A stretch of 64,000 nucleotides of DNA, from assembly GCA_013339895.1 (NCBI GenBank), contig JABACO010000018.1:5565650-5629649 (forward strand). The letters run 5' to 3'. The notes under the pieces are model-generated. The model was not told the DNA's origin. It ran no database searches and worked only from the letters and a program-made list of their open reading frames with translations. Made by a program: the position numbers and the translations under genes. This stretch comes from Ephydatia muelleri. Lineage: Eukaryota; Porifera; Demospongiae; Spongillida; Spongillidae. Of this stretch, positions 45,511-56,290 are shown in pieces; within the stretch, counting starts at the first letter, position 1, and every line of letters starts with the position of its first letter.

Positions 45511-45768
45511 TCATCTTATTGATTTCTGTCTTACCATTTGTTGCACAGATTGCTTCTTCTCGTTCACCTGTTTGATGAAGTTATTCGTGATGGAGTCATC
45601 CTTCCCCAAACAAACAGCAACATAGGTCATTACTTCCTCCAAATCTGCAATTTCATCTTTGCATTCTGCATACTTGGCCTTCAGCATCTGCAGCTTGTGC
45701 AGCTCCACACAGTAAGCCGAAAAGCTTGATGTGCTATTGGTTGGCTGGTTTATGAAGACCAATTGCAT
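45511..45768 (-). other. Unrecognised helical open frame, possibly part of RAG1-like copy C
   Basis: 85 codons rich in K, E and Q with possible coiled-coil character (L-K-A-K-Y-A-E-C-K-D-E-I-A-D-L-E-E-V). It lies just downstream of the last recognisable exon of copy C on the same strand, so it could belong to the same transposon, but I cannot match it. Confidence 0.25.
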
Positions 45769-45883
45769 GTCATAGCTGTGACAGGAAGGACTTATAAGGT
45801 GTAGCGGCCTAGGTTATGTAATAGAAAAGGGAGGGGCACAGAGGGTGTGGGAGGGGGCTATGCCCCCTCCTGCCCAGCAAGGG

Positions 45884-47043
45884 CAGCCCATGGCATTCCT
45901 ATGCCTGCTTTGAGAGCTAAGGCTTGTGTTGCTCCAATATGGCTTATTATTCCGGCTTGCTTCAGTAGCAGCTCCCTCTCAGCACTATCAAGGTAGTCTA
46001 ACTCATTTCTTAGAAGCACAGATGTCTTCCCCTAGCCATAATCTACCGAACATTACTCATTTCAGTGCACCTTCTTTTCAATGTTTTCCTAGAGGCAGAT
46101 TCTGAAGATTTGTGTGGCCTTGTTATTTGCACGAATGTCTTGGGCTAATGGGTAGATTTTTTGGGTGTATTATACATAACTCAGTACTGTTTTGCTTACC
46201 AAACCATCTGTAGGGATGGAGATGGTCTTGTCAGGACTTGTGGCAGCAAGCTTGCTTAGCACTTGTGATGCCATCTTCACTTCGTCCTTGGTAGGTTTCG
46301 CATCACAATCATGGATGTTGTAATCACCAATACGTATGTTCTTCTTACAGGAAGAACACTCAACGTGTATGTCCTGCAGGAGTACCATGATGATTGGCGG
46401 TGCTGGTTTCAGTGCTGATGGCAATAAAGGTGCATCCACGAAAGGACATTTCACGTTGCTACAACTGAAGACTTCAAGCCACCTGACCATACATGTGGTG
46501 CACACCAGTGCCCTACATGGTAGCTCCAATGGCTGGCACAGGAGCTCCAGACAGATCAGGTGATCCAGTATAGCTGAATTGTTCAAGGTGCTAAGTGGCA
46601 TATCAGGTGGGTGGTGTGGTGGTGCAATTCCTTTGATGGTTGCAATAATAATATCAGCTGTTGTTGGACGACCTGGTGGTGTTGGCTTAGTACCTCTTTT
46701 GGGATAACTTACCTATGCATTAAGAAAACATGCATGTAGTACAGACCCACAATTGTGTTGATATTGATACCATGCATCTGTCTTCAGCATGAACCTCCCA
46801 CTCAGTGATTGTTGTTGAGCTGTAGCAAGTCATTGGTCTGTCCATGATCTGCTTACATGAGTAGCATAACGACACAGGGTGGATATCAGGGAGGTCATTG
46901 TTAATATCAATGCTAAAGGCTCTAAAGAGACATTCTTTGAACTCTGAACATTGATAGAATGCCCTCCTTTTCTTCCCTTTAGCCACCAAAAGGCTTCCAC
47001 AGACTCTGCAACGTTTCTGGAGCTGGTCTCTGTGGAGTTCCAT
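45884..47043 (-). CDS. RAG1-like N-terminal zinc/RING protein, copy C (best preserved)
   Basis: Exon 47043-46771 (91 codons, ATG|GTATCA) has C-R-V-C-G, an I-H-P-V-S-L-C-Y-S-C pair and W-E-V-H-A-E-D-R-C. Exon 46712-46200 (171 codons, GCATAG|...|GTAAGC) has G-R-P-T-T-A-D-I, then a RING-like I-C-L-E-L-L-C-Q-P-L-E-L-P, L-V-C-T-T-C-M-V-R-W, V-K-C-P-F, and V-E-C-S-S-C-K. Both exons are open and phase 0. A third piece, about 46026-45886, has L-K-Q-A-G, then A-L-A-L-K-A-G-I-G-M-P-W. This order matches the RAG1 N-terminus (zinc dimerisation motif, RING, C2H2), which has ubiquitin ligase activity in vertebrates. First RING Cys pair is reduced to one Cys (L-I-C), unlike copies A and B. No RAG1 catalytic core is visible, so it probably stems from a transposon carrying this N-terminal module. 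Confidence 0.65.
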
Positions 47044-47584
47044 CTAGGGCTATGTGACCGAACAAAGCAACTACAGCCGCATTATTCATAGCAAAGCAAA
47101 ACCGCTTATTTGTGTGTTTAAAAAAAGTATGGCTGCATCTGAATGGTGCTTCTGTATAACTCAATGTGTGTAGTTCACGGTGCGGCATACTGACCTTCTT
47201 GAGAATTTGTCTGTGCTTGGTGTTTTCAACCAAAAGTTACCCCTCTCCCTTACGATATCCGTATAAAAATTGGCTGCGCGTTATTCAGAATTGCGAAACT
47301 ACGAATGCGCATATGGTATCGTCTCTACTACGATGGTACCCCAGTTAAATGGAAGGGATAAACAAGCTTGTGATGGTAAAATGAGCAAAGATACAGCTCT
47401 CTAAGTAAGTGCTATTTTAATGAGGCCATGGCGCAACAAGCCGCAATGGATTTTTTTTGTTTACGGTATGGTCTAATGGATCCTTTTGTCCAGCCGCATA
47501 GGCTGTGTCAGCTAAATTAACTTACTGTGCATATATTTATTCACCATTTTGTTCAATAAATATCAATATTAGTTGAAGAATTCT

Positions 47585-47815
47585 GGCGGATGACGCAAGG
47601 CATTACGCAATGACATATTATGATGAATAAATTATGCGCGGTATAAATTAATTTTTTGTCTTGATTTTAGTTCAAGAATGGTTAATGGAATAATTTTTTT
47701 AAGTACATATGTCATGATCAGACCGATTTATAGGACATTTTACAAGTGTTTAAAATTCAATTTGAAATAAAAAGCAAGATGACCGCCTATGTATGGGCCA
47801 TTTCTGGATATGATA
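47585..47815. repeat. Dispersed repeat, inverted copy at 60650-60850
   Basis: ATAAATTATGCGCGGTA, TTGTCTTGATTTTAGTT and AAGCAAGATGACCGCCTATG all recur complemented and in reverse order at 60850-60650. A shorter third piece is at 40920-40985. No terminal structure was found. Confidence 0.7.
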
Positions 47816-48051
47816 TTTGGAGTGCATGACTAATTGGTTTCACTGGAGTGAGTATATACTCGCGTCAGTGGTTGCTTGTTATCTATATATATCGATCGCC
47901 TCGGAAAGGCCCAATTCGTAACGATTCTTAACGTGATGATTAATTGGCAATTAATTGAGGGAGAAAACTACAAACTCAATTCGGCTCATTATATTGCATG
48001 CACACATGGATTACAATATGCAAAATGAGATGCATAAATAATGGCTGCCGT

Positions 48052-48911
48052 TTAAAGCGGTCTAACGGCCAGTACCGCTGATTGCATCAAAGAATTCTTG
48101 TCAATCCAACTTTTCCACTGGATTCCCTTGCCACTCAAATCGTAGGCTTGGTTCTGGTAAACGCCGTTGAGATTGGCATCGTAGCAGCTCTTGAACCACC
48201 ATCCTGACGAGTAAACTTGGGCGCAGTTTGTTAGGAGCGAAGCGTCGTTGTCTTTATCGGGGGTAGAGAAGCTCTGGCCGTTGTGAACTGCAAAAGAGTC
48301 GCCGACAGTGGAAGATGCCTCGTACCCAGACACCTGTAACTGGTAATTTAGCGGCCATTCGGGAGCTAGGCTGAACTGACTGTACTTTGCGAACACGGTG
48401 ACATCGCTACAACCGAAGCATGACAGCCCAACATACAGTTCCATGTTGACGTCATTTGTGAGCAACACGATGTTGTCCAAGCCGAGCCAGAAATTGCCTT
48501 TCAAGTTTCCGAAACCCATCTTGTAGTCCACCCAGTCGCGATTGAAGTTTACGGTGCCGTCAACTCGACGCTGGATAACGGTCCATCCTCCCTGCAGCGA
48601 CATGTCGCAGTAAACCACTATGTTGCGCGTCGGGGTGGCAGAGTTGGAGGAACGAGGCATAATGTTGTACAGGCCGCTCGTTCTGAAGCCGTCGTCATAC
48701 AGCTGCTTGCAGTTTCTCGCTGGCATGACTGCAAAGAGGAAAATGAAAATATGGCAGCTTCCTGTGTTGGCGCATCCATCAACTTACAATTAACGTTCAG
48801 TATATCTGTAGTTTGGTTCGGTGACAGACCCATAACGAGATCTATTGGTAGGGAACGGGTTTGTTCACTTTCGCATGCGATAAGGATGAAGAGGAAGAAA
48901 ATTTTCTGCAT
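48052..48911 (-). CDS. Secreted fibrinogen-related (ficolin-like) protein, 266 aa, intact
   Basis: Exons 48911-48788 (AATT|GTAAGT) and 48728-48052 (TTTGCAG|TC) join in phase 1 into 801 nt. The start M-Q-K-I-F-F-L-F-I-L-I-A-C is a signal peptide. The fibrinogen C-terminal domain follows from about residue 46: C-K-Q-L-Y-D-D-G, V-Y-C-D-M, G-W-T-V-I-Q-R-R-V-D-G, F-W-L-G-L-D. The calcium-site region is [10 protein letters not shown] and N-C-A, and the end is S-G-W-W-F-K-S-C-Y then N-L-N-G-V-Y. Such domains bind carbohydrates or acetyl groups and often serve in self/non-self recognition; the ligand here is unknown. There is no collagen or coiled-coil stem, unlike ficolins. The ATG at 48911 is chosen because it is shared with the other copies and directly precedes the signal peptide. 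Confidence 0.9.
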
Positions 48912-49260
48912 CTCTGGCACTGCTTGGCTTTCCAGCCATTTATTGATATTCCGATGCTTCTACATTCTTATATACACACACCGCATTTTCACAGCTCCCA
49001 CGCATCTGGAAGTCGGTGCGGTACAGTGATCTAAATTAGATATCAGTACTGGGCATGGTATAATGTATTGTGCATTAATTGGAGAACATGAAGTGGTTTT
49101 ACAAAACCGTGGAGCTCAAGCAGCGTTCTGTATCAAGCATTAAGTTTTCCATGAAAGGCGCATGCAGCTGTCCTTCTTAAATGTCAGGCCGCGTCTGTTT
49201 TCCACGCGCGTTGCCATTTGCATGCATGCAGGCTGTGAGTCAGGTACAATCATAGTTTGG
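48912..49260 (-). promoter_or_regulatory. Promoter of the intact fibrinogen-related gene; TATA box 48967-48974
   Basis: On the minus strand TATATAAG lies about 56-63 bp before the ATG, the same spacing as in the copies at 19-420 and 60025-60425. Upstream similarity continues to about 49260 (e.g. GTGGTTTTACAAAACC, CCACGCGCGTTG). Confidence 0.55.
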
Positions 49261-49417
49261 ACTTAGCGTGCCGTAAGGTGGGGCGGCCGCTAAGATCGGG
49301 CCACCCCCGACGATTACATTAACGCACCAAGGTACGAATACAAACCGCACGCTCTCCCTACTTCTACACTTCACTTATTGTTTCGTGACAGTCGTACCCT
49401 AAATACCTATATGACTA

Positions 49418-49673
49418 TATGGGATAGTTTCCGCGAAAATTGCCCCACGGTTAAAATGTTATAAAAATGCATCGCGTTTGAATCGCTACAGCTTCCCAAC
49501 GGAAAACGCTATCGACTTCCTATTTTCAACACTTCATAGTGAAATGGTGTAGTATGAAGTGTTGAAAATAGAAAGTCGATAGCGTTATCCGTTGGGAAGT
49601 TATAGCGATTCAAACGCGATGCATTTTTATAACATTTTAACCGTGGGGCAATTTTCGCGGAAACTGTCCCATA
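49418..49673. mobile_element. Inverted-repeat MITE, 256 bp
   Basis: The two arms (49418-49536 and 49553-49673) are complementary over almost 120 bp with few mismatches. The ends read TATGGGAYAGTTTCCGCGAA and complement. Flanking TA on both sides suggests a TA target, as used by Tc1/mariner-type transposases. A related solo end is at 18832. Confidence 0.75.
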
Positions 49674-49689
49674 TACTTACCATAAGCAG

Positions 49690-50720
49690 TCACAAAGATG
49701 ACCTCATTCCCTGCACGTCGCGCGCTCAAATAAGCTTGGCCCCGATTAGTGAGGGCCTTAATTGATCCTAGCATGGGTATTAATGACGTATGTACTCAAA
49801 GGCTCGCCACTACTCGATCAGCACTTGGCTACAGAGCCTAACTACATTACATATTATAAAAATACACAGCACACACGGAAAATACAACTGAAATAACTAA
49901 ACTCTATGACTACCAATTCAATCTATATATAAGTGAGAAAAATGCAACGGTCGATCAAAGTTTGCCTACAATGGACTAGCTGCGGGTGAAAGGCTTATTT
50001 TTAAAGGGGCCATTCCGAGAATCGATGAATTTTAAAATGCAATCGTGGCCTCACGTAAAGACGCAATTTGTCAAGGCTTTTGATGTGACCAGAGATACAC
50101 GTATATTGGCAAGTACCTATATAATAAGTGAGGACAGGGAGAATACTGCATTAACAACTCAATTCGACTCGTTTCAGTTATGCCATTGGATTAACAGGAC
50201 ACCTGCCAGTTTTCAAAGAATGATGGTTCTGTGTTCGATCATATACCGCGGTATTGTCATCCAATAAAGATGCAATATAGCATATCTTGGTAACTTGATG
50301 ATGCGATATAACTGCATGCATGGAGAGAGCATGCATCTATAACATCTAGAAACTGAAGAGACACTGATAAATTATTCATTAACCCCTTCTCTGCCAAGCT
50401 CCAGTTTTACGTCTGCCATGCATGCCACTGAGGTGCTTTTTTTATCAGGCCTATATGGTATAATCATATTTGCGAAATTGAAGGAGTTGTTGTGCCACAG
50501 AATTATAAGGAACTGCCAAGAGATCGTATTCATGTATAAGAATGGTGAGATCTAGATGCCATTAAATGAGTTCAGTTGCGCGCATATGTATACCGGTATA
50601 TACATAGGCAACGAAATGGCATGTGAAGAACAGCAAAATACATGCGAACATTACATGTATGCACAATAAAACATCAAAACTAAAGAGGCATTAATAATGT
50701 CTGCTGCATGGTTCGCGCCG
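49690..50720. other. Intergenic, no supported gene
   Basis: Open frame 49986-50267 (93 codons) shows nothing recognisable. Confidence 0.3.
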
Positions 50721-50730
50721 TAATTTTAAG

Positions 50731-51190
50731 TGGTCTAACGGCTAGTACCGCTGACTGCATCAAAGCATCCTTGCCAGGCCCTTTTCGTCACTCGGATATT
50801 TCCGTAAAAGATGTGAATCAACATGGCGGACGTGTATTAATTTATATTGTGTGACACTGACGTATGTTAGATTACGGAGCGGTCACATGACACAGGAAAA
50901 GGGCCTATTCCATTGGATTCCCTAGTCACTCAAATATAGGCTTGATTTTAGTAAACGCCATTAATATTGGCATCGTAGCAGCTCTTGAACCACCATCCTG
51001 ACGAGTAAACTTGGGCGCAGTTTGTTAGGAGCGAAGCGTCGTTGTCTTTATTGGGGGTAGAGAAGCTCTGGCCGTTGTGAATTGCAAAAGAATCGCCAAC
51101 AGTGGAAGATGCTTCGTACCCAGACGTACACTTTTAGTTGGTAATTTAGCGACCATTCGGGAGCTAGGCTGAACTGACTGTACTTTGCAT
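50731..51190 (-). pseudogene. Fibrinogen-related gene, truncated copy
   Basis: The sequence matches the 3' part of the intact gene at 48052-48430 (e.g. complement of CATCCTGACGAGTAAACTTG, GTTAGGAGCGAAGCGTCG). It carries small indels, including one at 51125-51135 in the V-S-G-Y-E region, and a 131-bp insertion at 50776-50906. Homology stops near 51190, before the first half of the domain, so signal peptide and domain start are missing. Confidence 0.8.
50776..50906. mobile_element. Small MITE inserted in the truncated fibrinogen-related copy
   Basis: The extra 131 bp begin AGGCCCTTTTCGTCACTCGG and end GACACAGGAAAAGGGCCT, so AGGCCCTTTTC is a terminal inverted repeat. Comparison with the intact gene, which lacks this segment, shows that it is an insertion. 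Confidence 0.7.
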
Positions 51191-51385
51191 ACAGTTTGTG
51201 GTGCATATTCTGCTCTCAAACAGGCCTGGGCTGAGGAATCTCGACCGCGACACGCAGGAAGGCTAGTGCTTTGGCTGAGTCTGTTCGAAGTAAAGTGCAC
51301 GTCTTGGACCTTGCCAAGGTGACTTACACCCCCGGAGCACTTACTGCTTACCCAGCTGGAAAGGGAAGAGATGAAGTCTCGTCTA

Positions 51386-51535
51386 TTATAAAATATTGTG
51401 CGTTAATTAGTTTTTACAAAGCCATGCAGCTCAAACAGCGTCCCCCTCACGCATTTAAGTTTTTCAAGCAAGGCACAGTTGTCCTTCTTTATTCAATGTC
51501 AGATTCGTATCAGTTCTTCACGCGCGTGTCTATTG
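51386..51535 (-). promoter_or_regulatory. Orphan promoter-like piece of the fibrinogen-related family
   Basis: ATATTGTGCGTTAATTAG, TTTTACAAAGCCATGCAGCT and the stretch to 51535 match the upstream region at 49065-49200. The TATA box and first exon that should lie between this and the truncated copy are gone, so a deletion joined them. Confidence 0.5.
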
Positions 51536-51537
51536 AC

Positions 51538-51690
51538 ACATACACATACACACACACATACACATATACACAAACACCTACACATACAGACAGGCAAGAC
51601 GCAGGCACACAGACAGGAAAGACGCAGGCACACAGACAGGCAAGAAGCAGGCACACAGACAGGCAAGACGCAGGCACACAGACAGGCAAG
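51538..51690. repeat. CA microsatellite followed by a 23-bp minisatellite (about 4 copies)
   Basis: CAGACAGGCAAGACGCAGGC plus ACA repeats four times with one or two changes per unit. A frame runs through because 3 x 23 = 69, not because it is coding. Confidence 0.8.
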
Positions 51691-51719
51691 GTTACATAAT
51701 AACGGTACTCATGTGTAAC

Positions 51720-52878
51720 CTTAGTTGAGACTCTCCTCAGTGAGGACAGACAGTGCAGGCCAATGGAGACGGGTGATAGGGTGCTCTCACATTAGGTTCA
51801 ACAAGAGTAGACTAAGGCAGGCCCATTGTGAAGCACATCTCTGGTGAGGTCATTCACATGGCAGTTGTTTACAACTAATTAACGTGTGCTGTTGAATTTC
51901 AAAGATTTGCATGCATGTAAAAATACATCCATACCTTGTGAGTTCAATATGCATGCAACCATTTACAGAGCAAGCATCCTTGACTCCCAAGGTGATGGAT
52001 TTCACAAACAGATTCCCTTCCCAGCGTACACAACATCTGTCTAGATAGCTCCTCCTCCCCTTCTATACTATATGATATAAATAGCACTGTTGCTGGGATT
52101 TGGAGGGGGTGGAGTGTGTGGATGTGTACATGGGGACTTTCTATTGTATGCTACAGTAAAATATTATGTGTACCTTATACTTAGGACACAAGTAGGCTAA
52201 CATAACAGAGGAATCCAGCATGTGTTGTTCACATCTGCTGGGTTGTGATCATATCATGGTGCAACATCAGCTGGGCAAAGGCAGTCCCCTTGTTGCCAGG
52301 CCATTCTTGGCTGTTGTGTGTTTGATGTGGCCTGTTATTCAGTTGCAGGTGGTCATTGTTGCTGACTTGTTGCATTGCGCTGCATTGAGGGTGGGGGGTG
52401 GGGGGGGGGATGTGTGTGATGTAATTTTCCAACACCTTGCAAGTGGATCGACTTCAACTGAATCTCAGGGCCAATCCTTCAACTTTGACTGGGCCAGTTA
52501 ATTTTAAAACCTTTCATTATAAGCCTTAGGCCTTCATGTAGTATTAATACTCTCTGTCATTATTTATTGAGGTGGTTTGAGATTTGAAACCAAGTACCTT
52601 TTGGATGTTGATTTGTGCATATTTATGCATGTCTGAAATGGTTTGCTGGCATCACTCCAAAAATATTGTCTGGCATTTTTATTTTTATTTTTTTAAACGT
52701 ACATTGCAGTTGCAGTTTTTAAATCTAATTTGTTTAGTTCACCACTAATCGCTCAACCCTTTGTACATATTGAGCTCACTTTAGTCATTCATGCGGTCAG
52801 CAATGCTAAACTGTCCTCTCTCCCAAATCACATTATTGCCTCACATTAGTGACATTAGTGCTAACACATCCCAGTTGC
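51720..52878. other. Intergenic up to the second gap
   Basis: Nothing supported. G-rich run at 52389-52409. Confidence 0.35.
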
Positions 52879-53878
52879 NNNNNNNNNNNNNNNNNNNNNN
52901 NNNNNNNNNNNNNNNNNNNNNNNNNNNNNNNNNNNNNNNNNNNNNNNNNNNNNNNNNNNNNNNNNNNNNNNNNNNNNNNNNNNNNNNNNNNNNNNNNNNN
53001 NNNNNNNNNNNNNNNNNNNNNNNNNNNNNNNNNNNNNNNNNNNNNNNNNNNNNNNNNNNNNNNNNNNNNNNNNNNNNNNNNNNNNNNNNNNNNNNNNNNN
53101 NNNNNNNNNNNNNNNNNNNNNNNNNNNNNNNNNNNNNNNNNNNNNNNNNNNNNNNNNNNNNNNNNNNNNNNNNNNNNNNNNNNNNNNNNNNNNNNNNNNN
53201 NNNNNNNNNNNNNNNNNNNNNNNNNNNNNNNNNNNNNNNNNNNNNNNNNNNNNNNNNNNNNNNNNNNNNNNNNNNNNNNNNNNNNNNNNNNNNNNNNNNN
53301 NNNNNNNNNNNNNNNNNNNNNNNNNNNNNNNNNNNNNNNNNNNNNNNNNNNNNNNNNNNNNNNNNNNNNNNNNNNNNNNNNNNNNNNNNNNNNNNNNNNN
53401 NNNNNNNNNNNNNNNNNNNNNNNNNNNNNNNNNNNNNNNNNNNNNNNNNNNNNNNNNNNNNNNNNNNNNNNNNNNNNNNNNNNNNNNNNNNNNNNNNNNN
53501 NNNNNNNNNNNNNNNNNNNNNNNNNNNNNNNNNNNNNNNNNNNNNNNNNNNNNNNNNNNNNNNNNNNNNNNNNNNNNNNNNNNNNNNNNNNNNNNNNNNN
53601 NNNNNNNNNNNNNNNNNNNNNNNNNNNNNNNNNNNNNNNNNNNNNNNNNNNNNNNNNNNNNNNNNNNNNNNNNNNNNNNNNNNNNNNNNNNNNNNNNNNN
53701 NNNNNNNNNNNNNNNNNNNNNNNNNNNNNNNNNNNNNNNNNNNNNNNNNNNNNNNNNNNNNNNNNNNNNNNNNNNNNNNNNNNNNNNNNNNNNNNNNNNN
53801 NNNNNNNNNNNNNNNNNNNNNNNNNNNNNNNNNNNNNNNNNNNNNNNNNNNNNNNNNNNNNNNNNNNNNNNNNNNNNN
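52879..53878. other. Assembly gap (1000 N)
   Basis: Exactly 1000 undetermined bases; frames across it are meaningless. Confidence 0.99.
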
Positions 53879-55090
53879 CATAATTCAGATCCCAACATCC
53901 CAACTCTCACTAGCAGGAAAGACCTCGAGCGCTTCTCCCTGCCCCCAAGACTTGGGTCTTGGCATAACCATACCTACCGAACTCTCAGCCAACAAGTCGA
54001 ATTCAATCACAAAACCTTAATGCAGTCTAATCATAAGCAAAGGACACCCAATATCAACATTCACGACTGAGGCTCAGATCCCAGACCAAAAATCAAGTCG
54101 ACCAATCCAAATGGCAGTGAAGTCAAGAGCTTGCATCCAATCTACAGCCGAAACTACCCAAGTCTGTACAAAGATCCATGGTTCTCTCACAGGAGAAAAG
54201 TGCCACTAGCTGGCTCATGACCCTGCCGATCTCAGAACATGGTTTCACACACTGTTCAAATGCCTTTTGTGACACAATACACGGTGGCTTAAGAATAGGG
54301 GCTATGTATAGACATTAGTAAATCAGGTAAATTAATTATGCACTGTATTTAGCCTCATAAACCATGGTGATAATTATTATATTCATGGTAAATATATAAA
54401 CCACTATATTCAAGATTCATGTGAATATCAATATCCTGAATAATGTGTATTGTGTATTGCGCGGGCAACTATATATAGGTTGCTTGGTAACCATCGTTTA
54501 GGCAGATGATATATTTGTGACTGTATTGTTAATTTATTCCGTCCAGTTCAGCTCTAACCTGTCATCACGGTACAGTATATGTAATGGTGATATCAGTATT
54601 AAAATGGCCGCTGAGTGAACCTTGATGACTAAAAATGTACTTTGGACACCTATTAAAAACAGGATGTAAAAGGCTAAAATACAGTCAAAAGTCTTCAGTG
54701 ATGATTTTATGACATGCACAAATTCTGGAAAACTTAACTTCTTTCACCAATACGCAGAAAAAAATGACAAAAGGTCATGAAAAAACACTGCTTTGTTTAA
54801 GATTTCTAGTACTTATCTATAAAATGCAGTTACTTTGAATGTGGACACTACTAATGAGGACTAAAAAATTTGTATTAAAGTTCAGAACGATATAAGGGCA
54901 AAATGCATTTGATCTCCCTGAATTCTGGAATATCAATATATGCATTTAATACTTATAGAGAACAAATAGTGTAAGTCACTCCATACATTTCAATGAGCGC
55001 GTGCGCGGAAAATTAACGGACGTTTGCAATTACGCGTCAGGAATACGTAATGAGCGTCCGAAATTGCTGGCAATGTCACTGCACTGATGT
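53879..55090. other. Intergenic, no supported gene
   Basis: A/T-rich, only short frames. Confidence 0.35.
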
Positions 55091-55091
55091 G

Positions 55092-55321
55092 TATAGAGGA
55101 GTTGCATGTGACGGTCGCGCGCGTCTTACATCACTACGTATGTTACTATAAATATGCGCTGCGTGGGTACGAGATAAACAATAACCGGACGGGAACAATA
55201 GAAGGGCGGCAGCATTCGCTCACGTGGTACATATTATAGCGTGCCGTATACATAAATAGCAGCATACATATGATGTAACTAAACAATGCAAGGCGCGCGT
55301 GACGTCAATGCAACTCCTCTA
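55092..55321. mobile_element. Small inverted-repeat element with ATAGAGGAGTTGCAT ends
   Basis: ATAGAGGAGTTGCATGTGACG near 55095 pairs with CGTCAATGCAACTCCTCTAT ending at 55321. GCGCGC lies just inside both ends. About 230 bp with no coding sequence. It directly abuts the larger foldback element to its right. Confidence 0.65.
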
Positions 55322-55323
55322 TT

Positions 55324-56035
55324 GGGGTCACTTACGGTGGCCGCGCCCCTAGACACTTGCGGCCCGCGCACTATTGAAGTTTGGCACAGCGCACTTATGA
55401 GGTTTCACTTGCATCATGCACCGCGCACTAATTGAGGTTTGCAATCGCGCACTAATTGAGGTTTGCAATCGCGCACTAAATTGAGATTTGCACAGCGCAC
55501 TGCTATGGCATGTGTGATTTGTTACCTTTTCTTTTAATTAAAGCGCAGTCCACTCTAACGAATCCCTTCTTGTTCTTATGATGACGCAAAACAATCCAGA
55601 GATTGCGAGTAAATAACCTAAATAAGCAAATATCACGGCAACGGTCTTATGTTGCCTCCAATACCGCACGATAAGTCCTGTATGTATGCGTACGGATTAG
55701 TCGTAGTACTACAACAAGCCCGCGTGATCCTCTGGATCGTTTTGCGGCATCATACGAAAAAGAAAGGAGTGGACGTACTGCGCTTTAATTTAAAAAAAGG
55801 TGACGTAACCTAACAAATCAGACATCCCCGCGCTGTGCAAACCTCGATTAGTGCGCGGTGCAAACCTCGATTAGTGCGTGGTGCAAACCTCGATTAGTGC
55901 GCGATGCAAACCTCAACTAGTGTGCGGTGCATGATGCAACCTCAAAAAGTGCGCGGTGTAAACTTCAATTAGTGGCGCGGCGCAAGTGTCTCAGCGCGCG
56001 ACCAACATGGGCCATCGTAGGTCACCTCCCTCTTG
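55324..56035. mobile_element. Foldback element whose arms are tandem repeats of a 23-26 bp unit
   Basis: The left arm (55324-55510) holds copies of GCGCACTAATTGAGGTTTGC. The right arm (55830-56035) holds the complement, GCAAACCTCGATTAGTGCGC, at least five times. The outer ends also pair (GACACTTGCG against CGCAAGTGTC). The middle 55545-55770 matches 31100-31290. Long inverted repeats made of short direct repeats are the hallmark of Foldback-type DNA elements. Confidence 0.7.
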
Positions 56036-56089
56036 CACCTGACACGTGTTCACGTTCAATAGTGTCAGGATCAAGGGTAATACCGGTTT

Positions 56090-56290
56090 GAGCTGTTGTG
56101 GTTGTAACACTTTACCTTGCTGCAGTTAAGAATCCTGAACCACTGAATTAGACCATTGGTGCAAAATAGTACTCTGCATGGTAGCTCCAAAGATATAAGC
56201 AGATGGGATATTGCATTGGCTCTGTGATGGCCGGGTTGTTGTGGCTGATGATATTGCGTGGGTGGGGTAATCTCAGTCCTTATTCCTCAG
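56090..56290 (-). pseudogene. RAG1-like RING fragment, copy D
   Basis: The complement of this stretch aligns with 30895-31075 of copy A, e.g. CCGGCCATCACAGAGCCA, CCCATCTGCTTA and TGGAGCTACCATGCA. The part between the first RING cysteines and the P-L-E-L-P motif has lost bases, so it no longer encodes a RING. It is carried in the dispersed block shared with 29780-31290. Confidence 0.65.
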
